Below, piece by piece: positions 52,881-64,000 of a stretch of DNA of 64,000 nt. A program made the position numbers and the translations under genes. The notes under the pieces were generated by a model. The model had not been told where the DNA came from, ran no database searches, and saw only the letters and a program-made list of their open reading frames with translations. This DNA comes from Acinetobacter sp. ANC 4805 (lineage in GTDB: Bacteria > Pseudomonadota > Gammaproteobacteria > Pseudomonadales > Moraxellaceae), in NCBI RefSeq assembly GCF_022549495.1, contig NZ_JAKZGD010000006.1, positions 1-64,000 of the forward strand, in the 5' to 3' direction. How positions within the stretch are numbered: the first letter of the stretch is position 1; every line of letters starts with the position of its first letter.

Positions 52881-53223
52881 CTATTTTTGCATTTGGGTCA
52901 ATATAAATAGGCTTGTAATGAGTGCTAATCGTACTCATTTGTACAAAAGTTTCATTGGGTTTAACGAGACCTAGATCCAAACGTGCATGTTCTTCTATTG
53001 CCTCAGTTCCGTTTTTTAAGTCAAAAACTTCAGCTGCTAAAATACGATTGCGCTCTTTTAGTTCGGTATTGACTTCGACTTGTTGCTTAATTTGCTGAGT
53101 CAAGGCTTGATGAGGGAAATAACCACCCTCACCTAGCCAAAATTGGTACTGTAGACTTGCCACCAAAACGGTAACAAGTAACAGAATCAATTTACTCGAG
53201 GTCGATCGAAACATTTCTATCAT
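52852..53223 (-). CDS. ftsB: Cell-division protein FtsB
   Basis: The 123-residue protein has one N-terminal membrane helix (LILLLVTVLVASLQYQFWLG) followed by a coiled coil (residues about 40-75) and the FtsB ending EEHARLDLGLVKPNETFVQ. FtsB joins FtsL and FtsQ in the divisome at the cytoplasmic membrane. The gene overlaps ispD and follows eno, the standard arrangement. A slightly later ATG (53214) is an alternative start. Confidence 0.93.
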   Translation of the reverse strand: MIEMFRSTSSKLILLLVTVLVASLQYQFWLGEGGYFPHQALTQQIKQQVEVNTELKERNRILAAEVFDLKNGTEAIEEHARLDLGLVKPNETFVQMSTISTHYKPIYIDPNAKIDASTNENPD

Positions 53224-53348
53224 GGAAAACTCCCTACATCCCTAACAAAGGAAGATCATCTACAAATTCTATAGGATTATGAATTTGCAGAGTTTCTGTC
53301 TTTTGTAAAGAAAGATGATCAGAAGTATTCAACATAGATAAATTGACC

Positions 53349-55557
<2,209 letters not shown>

Positions 55558-55588
55558 TTAAACTTTCCCAGTTCCTTAAAAGCCTACC

Positions 55589-57596
<2,008 letters not shown>

Positions 57597-58034
57597 ATGG
57601 CGAATAAAAAACTTTTAATTTGTGCAGCGCTTGCAACTGGTCTATTACTGACTGCTTGTGTGAAAAAAGAAGAGCCAAAAAATGAAGAACAATCAGAACA
57701 GGCATCTGAAGCACAAACGACTCAAGCAGCATCTCAACCAGAACAAACCCAAGAATTCCAACCTTTGGAAAGCGTAGATAAACCTGCAACACCTGCTCCT
57801 GTGATTGAAATAAGTCGAGAACAAACAGCGAATACAACCACAGAAATTCGTCGTGAAACGCAACCTGCTCAAATTCAAGCAACTGAAGAAGCAACAGCAA
57901 CAACTGCCCAAGCTGAGCAACCTAAACCAGCTAAAGTAGAACAACCTAAAGCCGTAAAACCTGCTGCAGCACAAACTGAAGATGATGCCGTAGCTGCCGC
58001 AATTGCTGCTGCAACGCCTGCCTTAAATAATTAA
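57597..58034 (+). CDS. Low-complexity lipoprotein
   Basis: The 145-residue protein has a lipoprotein signal (ATGLLLTACVKKEE, modified cysteine near residue 21). The mature chain is rich in A, E, Q, P and T, with PKPAKVEQPKAVKPA repeats and no recognisable domain, so it is probably disordered and extends through the periplasm. An extended -10 lies about 35 bases upstream and a strong terminator follows. Function unknown. Confidence 0.8.
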   Translation: MANKKLLICAALATGLLLTACVKKEEPKNEEQSEQASEAQTTQAASQPEQTQEFQPLESVDKPATPAPVIEISREQTANTTTEIRRETQPAQIQATEEATATTAQAEQPKPAKVEQPKAVKPAAAQTEDDAVAAAIAAATPALNN

Positions 58035-58049
58035 TTTATTGATATCTTT

Positions 58050-58090
58050 AAAAAGCCATGAATTGCTTCAATCGCAGCTCATGGCTTTTT
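58050..58090. terminator. Bidirectional terminator
   Basis: AAAAAGCCATGA (58050-58061) pairs with TCATGGCTTTTT (58079-58090) around 17 bases. It separates the lipoprotein gene from the convergent hydrolase gene and works in both directions. Confidence 0.9.
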
Positions 58091-58103
58091 TGTCTATTTA
58101 AAT

Positions 58104-59192
58104 TTACGAATAATGTTTAAAAAAATCAGCCATAAGACGCGATGCCCACGATTTCACTTCTAAACTTTCATAGAAACCACAGTGGCTTCCCTTTTTGGTG
58201 GTAATCACAGCAATATTTTCCATTTGCCGAACCACATCTTTATAAGGGTCTAAGTTCTTAATTGAGCAAACTGGATCATCTTCTGCATTCAAAACCATCA
58301 ATGGAATTTTGATATTTTCCAATACATAGATTGGGTTAATTGCTTGGCAGTAACTCTGATAATCCTCAAAACCAGCCATCTCAAAATATGCTTTCTCAAA
58401 TGCTTCCAAATTAGTCGTTGCGAGTACTTGATCTAATGAAGCAACCTGACTCCATGTATTCTGATACGGATAAATAAAATACTTGAACAACTTCTTGGTC
58501 ATCATTTTGCTATAAAAAGGATGCACATTTTTAAAACCAATCTCGGTGTTATAACCTGGACACATCGCAAAAGCAGCTTTAAATGGTGTATCAGAACCTT
58601 GTTCACCCAAATAGCGCACCAATAATCCTGTTCCTGCGGAAGAACCTACAGCATATAAATCGGACGCTGGAAATAGAGTTTGAATATGATCTAATTGCTC
58701 TCGCAAATCAGTCGTCAAACCAAATAGTGAGATACGTGGTACGGGCATTGGTAAACCCGCATGCCCACGGCGTAAGCAAAGTGCAATGCGCCAACCTGTA
58801 TATGTATGCAAGTCTTTGACCAACTCACGCATACTCTCAGGTGTTCCTGTAATGGTATGCATGATCACAACGGTTGGCGTTTCTGGCGGAAGATCATAGC
58901 CATACCAAGCAATCGCTGTTACTCCACCATCTTTCATCGTAAGCTGATCAATACGATCATATTCAAGCTTGATCGTTTTCTTTTTAATCACATCAAAATA
59001 TAGAAGATGGACATGGGTATTACTCAACCACGGTGTTGGGCGATATTTTTGTTTCAACTGGGGGAGTTTTTCCAAAACATCTTTAATTTTCCCTTTCGGG
59101 TCATAATACATTTTAGGTTGCTCAGCACCGAGTACCAAATCAAATAGCTCTGAACCTAAGACTTTAATTTTATTTAAAGTAGATATGCCCAT
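58104..59192 (-). CDS. YheT-like alpha/beta hydrolase
   Basis: The protein has about 362 residues from ATG 59192. The fold is that of YheT/ABHD1-3: VIMHTITGTPES oxyanion region, GSSAGTGLLVRYLG nucleophile elbow, acid in NAEDDPVCS and histidine in KGSHCGFYES. The LLYFDVIKKKTIKLEYDR part is typical of the family. It lies 10-20 bases after the SGNH gene, so the two form an operon. Likely a lipid or ester hydrolase at the membrane; the substrate is unknown. Confidence 0.85.
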   Translation of the reverse strand: MGISTLNKIKVLGSELFDLVLGAEQPKMYYDPKGKIKDVLEKLPQLKQKYRPTPWLSNTHVHLLYFDVIKKKTIKLEYDRIDQLTMKDGGVTAIAWYGYDLPPETPTVVIMHTITGTPESMRELVKDLHTYTGWRIALCLRRGHAGLPMPVPRISLFGLTTDLREQLDHIQTLFPASDLYAVGSSAGTGLLVRYLGEQGSDTPFKAAFAMCPGYNTEIGFKNVHPFYSKMMTKKLFKYFIYPYQNTWSQVASLDQVLATTNLEAFEKAYFEMAGFEDYQSYCQAINPIYVLENIKIPLMVLNAEDDPVCSIKNLDPYKDVVRQMENIAVITTKKGSHCGFYESLEVKSWASRLMADFFKHYS

Positions 59193-59211
59193 ATGCAACA
59201 ACTGCCTCTGA

Positions 59212-59928
59212 CTATGCGTTAAATGTCTGTCGCACTAATGCTGCGACCTGTTGTCCCCAAATAGCATAAATTTCTTTACTGGGATGAAAACCATCACTTG
59301 CCATGGGTAAATTCATCGCCTGAAAATTTTCAATATCATATTGTATGAATCTAAATTGACTCTGTGGCGCTAGCCATCGTTGTAATGCTTGATTCATTTG
59401 TTCTGCATATTTACCAAATAACCATGCCAAAGGATCAGGCAAAGCTGGAAAATGCTGCATTGGCGGTACACCAGACACAATAATCAATTTTGGTTGAAAA
59501 TGATTCTGTATTTGAGTAAATAATTGTTTTTGTTGTTTTATCCAAGACTTTGCCGAAGTTAATTTGGTCACATCATTGACACCAATAGACGTGACAACTA
59601 CATCATATTTTCTTTGTTCCAACTGTTGGAGTGCTTGATAAACTTGTTTAGTGGTATCACCTATTTTTGCATGTAGTTTCCATTGCAAAATATATTCATT
59701 CTTTAATTCTGAAATAATCGCACCAGATAAAGCATCTTGTTGAGTCTCAACACCAACACCTGCTGCGGCTGAGTCCCCCAAAATAAGTAAAGACAGTGGT
59801 TTTCCTTGCCCAATTAAGCCCTCACGTTCGCCACTCGCTTCCATAAGATGTGGTGTATTCTTACGAACCTTTGTACCTTGTATAAACAGTACAGGCAATA
59901 ACGCTAAAGTTGACAGTTTTAACCACAT
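59212..59928 (-). CDS. SGNH/GDSL-family hydrolase with N-terminal signal
   Basis: The 238-residue protein has a hydrophobic start (LSTLALLPVLFIQG) and the SGNH blocks: LILGDSAAAGVGV (serine), SIGVNDV (glycine and asparagine) and DGFHPSKEIY (aspartate and histidine). The layout resembles thioesterase/esterase TesA-like proteins, exported or membrane-anchored. It precedes the YheT-like gene and both may act on lipids. Confidence 0.86.
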   Translation of the reverse strand: MWLKLSTLALLPVLFIQGTKVRKNTPHLMEASGEREGLIGQGKPLSLLILGDSAAAGVGVETQQDALSGAIISELKNEYILQWKLHAKIGDTTKQVYQALQQLEQRKYDVVVTSIGVNDVTKLTSAKSWIKQQKQLFTQIQNHFQPKLIIVSGVPPMQHFPALPDPLAWLFGKYAEQMNQALQRWLAPQSQFRFIQYDIENFQAMNLPMASDGFHPSKEIYAIWGQQVAALVRQTFNA

Positions 59929-59963
59929 GTTAATCTCGGTATGACTTAGACGATTTAATTGTA

Positions 59964-60371
59964 TTACTGAGGTTGATACTGGGCAATTCTTGCACCCATT
60001 TGTTCAGCTAATGCAGCCAAACCACTCATTGGTCGAATCATCACTTCAAAATCAATGATCTGCCCATGTTCATTAAAACGGATCATATCAATGCCTTTTA
60101 AGGATTTACCGCTAACATTGGCACTGAATTCTAGTACAGCATTTTCACCGTCTTCTGAATAAAACTCACGGTGATAGGTAAAATCCTGAAAAACTTGAAT
60201 CACATTAGTCAAAATGAAGAAAACAACTTGTTTTCCCTCATAGGGCTTATATGCAATCGGCGAACGAAATACCACATCATCAGCTAAAAGATGACTGAGA
60301 ATAGATAAATCACCTGTTTGAATCATTTGATGCCAGTTTTTTAAAGATTGTTTTGTTGTTGCAAGTGTCAT
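59964..60371 (-). CDS. NTF2/SnoaL-like protein
   Basis: The 135-residue protein has the cone-shaped NTF2-like fold pattern: LKNWHQMIQTGDLSILSHLLADDVVFRSP, then VIQVFQDFTYHREFYSEDGE and FSANVSGKSLKGIDMIRFNEHGQIIDFEVMIRP, given here by its main blocks. These proteins may be isomerases, dehydratases or ligand binders. It lies between fadH and the SGNH gene, possibly in one operon with the latter. Function unknown. Confidence 0.82.
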   Translation of the reverse strand: MTLATTKQSLKNWHQMIQTGDLSILSHLLADDVVFRSPIAYKPYEGKQVVFFILTNVIQVFQDFTYHREFYSEDGENAVLEFSANVSGKSLKGIDMIRFNEHGQIIDFEVMIRPMSGLAALAEQMGARIAQYQPQ

Positions 60372-60447
60372 TGTTATTTTCCCTTTGTCATTTCATCAAT
60401 GAAGTTAGAGACATTCCCTAGCTAGAGGAAATGTCTCATTCATCTAT

Positions 60448-62564
<2,117 letters not shown>

Positions 62565-62596
62565 TTCTGATGAGTCATTTTTTATTACGGATCATC

Positions 62597-63157
62597 ATGT
62601 CACTTGCCCATGTTTTATTGACGAGCTTATTAGAAAAGCCAAGTACTGGTTTTGAGTTAGCGCGTCGCTTTGACCGTTCAATGGGCTTCTTTTGGAACGC
62701 GACTCATCAGCAAATTTACCGTGAACTCAATGGTATGCTTAAAAAAGGATGGATTTCAACCTTAGAAGAACAAGCAGCAAATAGCCGAAAAAAAACCTAT
62801 CAGGTTGAACAACTCGGAAGAATACAACTCGCAACATGGATTGAACAGCAAAGTGAACCTGCACAGCTTCGTGATGACCTCATGGTCAGATTAAGAGCCG
62901 AAGCACAACTCGGTGGTAACAATATATTGCCAGAATTAGAACGGCACTTAGAACTTCACAAGGAAAAACTCGGTCTTTACCAAACAATCCATGATAAAGA
63001 CTTTAAAAATAACGAACCTACTAGCCGTATTCTTTTTATCCATAAAATGATTTTGGAACTCGGTATCATTAAAGAAATTGAATGGATAAAATGGCTAGAA
63101 CGAATGATTCCACAACTTAAACAGTTCGAGCAAATAAACGAAATTGGAGAACAATGA
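62597..63157 (+). CDS. PadR-family transcriptional regulator
   Basis: The protein has about 186 residues from ATG 62597, which starts with MSLAHVLLTSLLEKPSTGFEL, the normal PadR N-terminus; an ATG at 62570 would add nine residues. The winged helix ends near RRFDRSMGFFWNATHQQIYRELNGMLKKGWI, and a C-terminal helical dimer domain follows. PadR proteins repress by phenolic or lipid-like ligands. It shares an ATGA overlap with the hydrolase gene downstream and probably controls fadH as well as itself. Confidence 0.87.
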   Translation: MSLAHVLLTSLLEKPSTGFELARRFDRSMGFFWNATHQQIYRELNGMLKKGWISTLEEQAANSRKKTYQVEQLGRIQLATWIEQQSEPAQLRDDLMVRLRAEAQLGGNNILPELERHLELHKEKLGLYQTIHDKDFKNNEPTSRILFIHKMILELGIIKEIEWIKWLERMIPQLKQFEQINEIGEQ

Positions 63158-64000
63158 TGCCGTTCTATACGATGCCTGATCAAGAAAAATTATTTGTCCG
63201 ACGTATAGGTGAAGGAGAACCTGTACTCGTACTGTCAGGACTTGGCATGCAAAGTTGGCAATGGCTTCCTTTTTTATTTACGAGTCGTAAAAAATACGAA
63301 TTTATCATTCCAGATTGGCGTGGTTTTGGTGGCTCTAAAGACTGTGCTATACCCAACAAAGATGCTATTTCTAGCCATTGGGACGATATAGATTCACTTA
63401 TTCAACAACTTAAATTAGATCAGTTTATCCTGATCGGTTATTCCATGGGTGCAACCACAGCCATGCATGGGATGAAACATGGCGGCTTGGGGCAAAAACT
63501 CAAAGCCTACTTACATATTGATCAAACCCCCAAAATTGCTGTAGACAACACTTGGCAATATGGCTTATTTGGGCAAAAACAGGCACGTTTTAAAAATCTA
63601 CTCCTCAATATTCAAACACTTTTATTAGAAAATAGATTTGCACAGCGACTCGATGACTTACCAAGTGATATTCGTTATAAACTCGTAAGCTTATGGGGTG
63701 CATTTATTGAATTACAAAGCAGCAATACATATAGCCCCAAAATCTTTAAACTTGCCCTAAATCGACCGTTACTACAAAAATATTTACTCCCGATTCAACG
63801 TCTTGATTACTTGCTATGGTATGTAGAAAACTATTTAAACCATGACGAAGACTATCGAGAGGCAATTAGCCAAGTTAGTTGTCCAACTACATTCTTTATT
63901 GGTCGTGAATCAAGTCTGTATGCTGAAACAGGACAAACTATTGTGGCCAAAAGTCTAGCAGATGCCAAAACAGTTTATTTCGAGCATTCTGGTCATACAC
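63154..64000 (+). CDS. Alpha/beta hydrolase, partial at window end
   Basis: The frame stays open to the edge of the window, giving about 282 visible residues. The hydrolase pattern is clear: VLVLSGLGMQSWQW, DWRGFGGS, nucleophile elbow GYSMG and the histidine in FEHSGHT close to the last visible base. Its ATG overlaps the padR stop by four bases; a second ATG follows at once. It is probably an ester, lactone or thioester hydrolase linked to lipid use with fadH. The C-terminus is missing. Confidence 0.83.
   Translation, partial: MMPFYTMPDQEKLFVRRIGEGEPVLVLSGLGMQSWQWLPFLFTSRKKYEFIIPDWRGFGGSKDCAIPNKDAISSHWDDIDSLIQQLKLDQFILIGYSMGATTAMHGMKHGGLGQKLKAYLHIDQTPKIAVDNTWQYGLFGQKQARFKNLLLNIQTLLLENRFAQRLDDLPSDIRYKLVSLWGAFIELQSSNTYSPKIFKLALNRPLLQKYLLPIQRLDYLLWYVENYLNHDEDYREAISQVSCPTTFFIGRESSLYAETGQTIVAKSLADAKTVYFEHSGHT

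Overview
The window reads as chromosomal DNA from an Acinetobacter-type gammaproteobacterium. It is AT-rich. The block pyrG-kdsA-eno-ftsB-ispD has the gammaproteobacterial order. An AlkB-type alkane monooxygenase sits beside a rubredoxin and an AraC regulator, and there is a MesD/MesX oxygen-dependent methionine synthase pair, as known from Acinetobacter. I saw no insertion sequence, prophage, CRISPR array, rRNA or tRNA.

Layout. 0.2-1.6 kb: a TenA/heme-oxygenase-fold protein and a small VF530-type DNA-binding protein. 1.8-5.9 kb: two dienelactone-hydrolase-like enzymes and two paralogous AraC regulators; the hydrolase and regulator promoters share a paired TTGCCTA box with a 21-bp period. 6.3-8.1 kb: a possible DUF1826-like protein and a DUF4268/nuclease-fold protein, convergent. 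8.3-11.8 kb: sulfur block with a TauE/SafE exporter, flavin reductase, mesD and mesX. 12.3-14.5 kb: a TonB-dependent siderophore receptor.

14.7-23.7 kb is an accessory redox/detoxification region: a MerR regulator, a cytoplasmic and an exported DJ-1/PfpI protein, an exported acetoacetate-decarboxylase-like protein, and an operon of an old-yellow-enzyme-type oxidoreductase with a saccharopine-dehydrogenase-like protein. Four promoters here share one MerR-type architecture, with a 19-bp spacer around a TTAAAGT/ACTTTAA-like dyad, so they probably form one regulon. An embedded hydrolase-SDR operon and an AraC regulator share a different 15-bp box.

24.0-28.4 kb: an OsmC-YcaO fusion and an SDR/amidohydrolase pair. 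28.6-36.3 kb: a tightly packed operon for an HlyD adaptor, a DHA2 MFS pump, a GNAT-like protein, a GH3-family acyl-amido synthetase, a TolC-type channel and a second GNAT-type protein. It looks like a make-and-export system for a conjugated carboxylic acid and is my best candidate for an undescribed system. 36.9-38.8 kb: a bile-acid/Na+-symporter-family transporter and a PanE-type ketopantoate reductase, convergent, whose promoters carry an identical 17-bp operator-like sequence; this suggests a pantoate/ketopantoate uptake and reduction module.

39-44.8 kb: a ModE-like regulator, glutathione-dependent formaldehyde dehydrogenase, a phospholipase-D lipoprotein, and small metabolic and repair genes. 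45.2-49.4 kb: a GMC oxidoreductase with a ferredoxin-like cysteine cluster, then alkR-rubredoxin-alkM. 49.6-51.5 kb: a split YeeE/YedE pair and a zeta-toxin-like pair. 51.6-59.9 kb: a DUF6438 lipoprotein, the housekeeping block, a lipoprotein and two hydrolases. 60-64 kb: an NTF2-like protein and fadH, divergent from a padR-hydrolase operon with palindromic operators between them; the last gene runs off the window.
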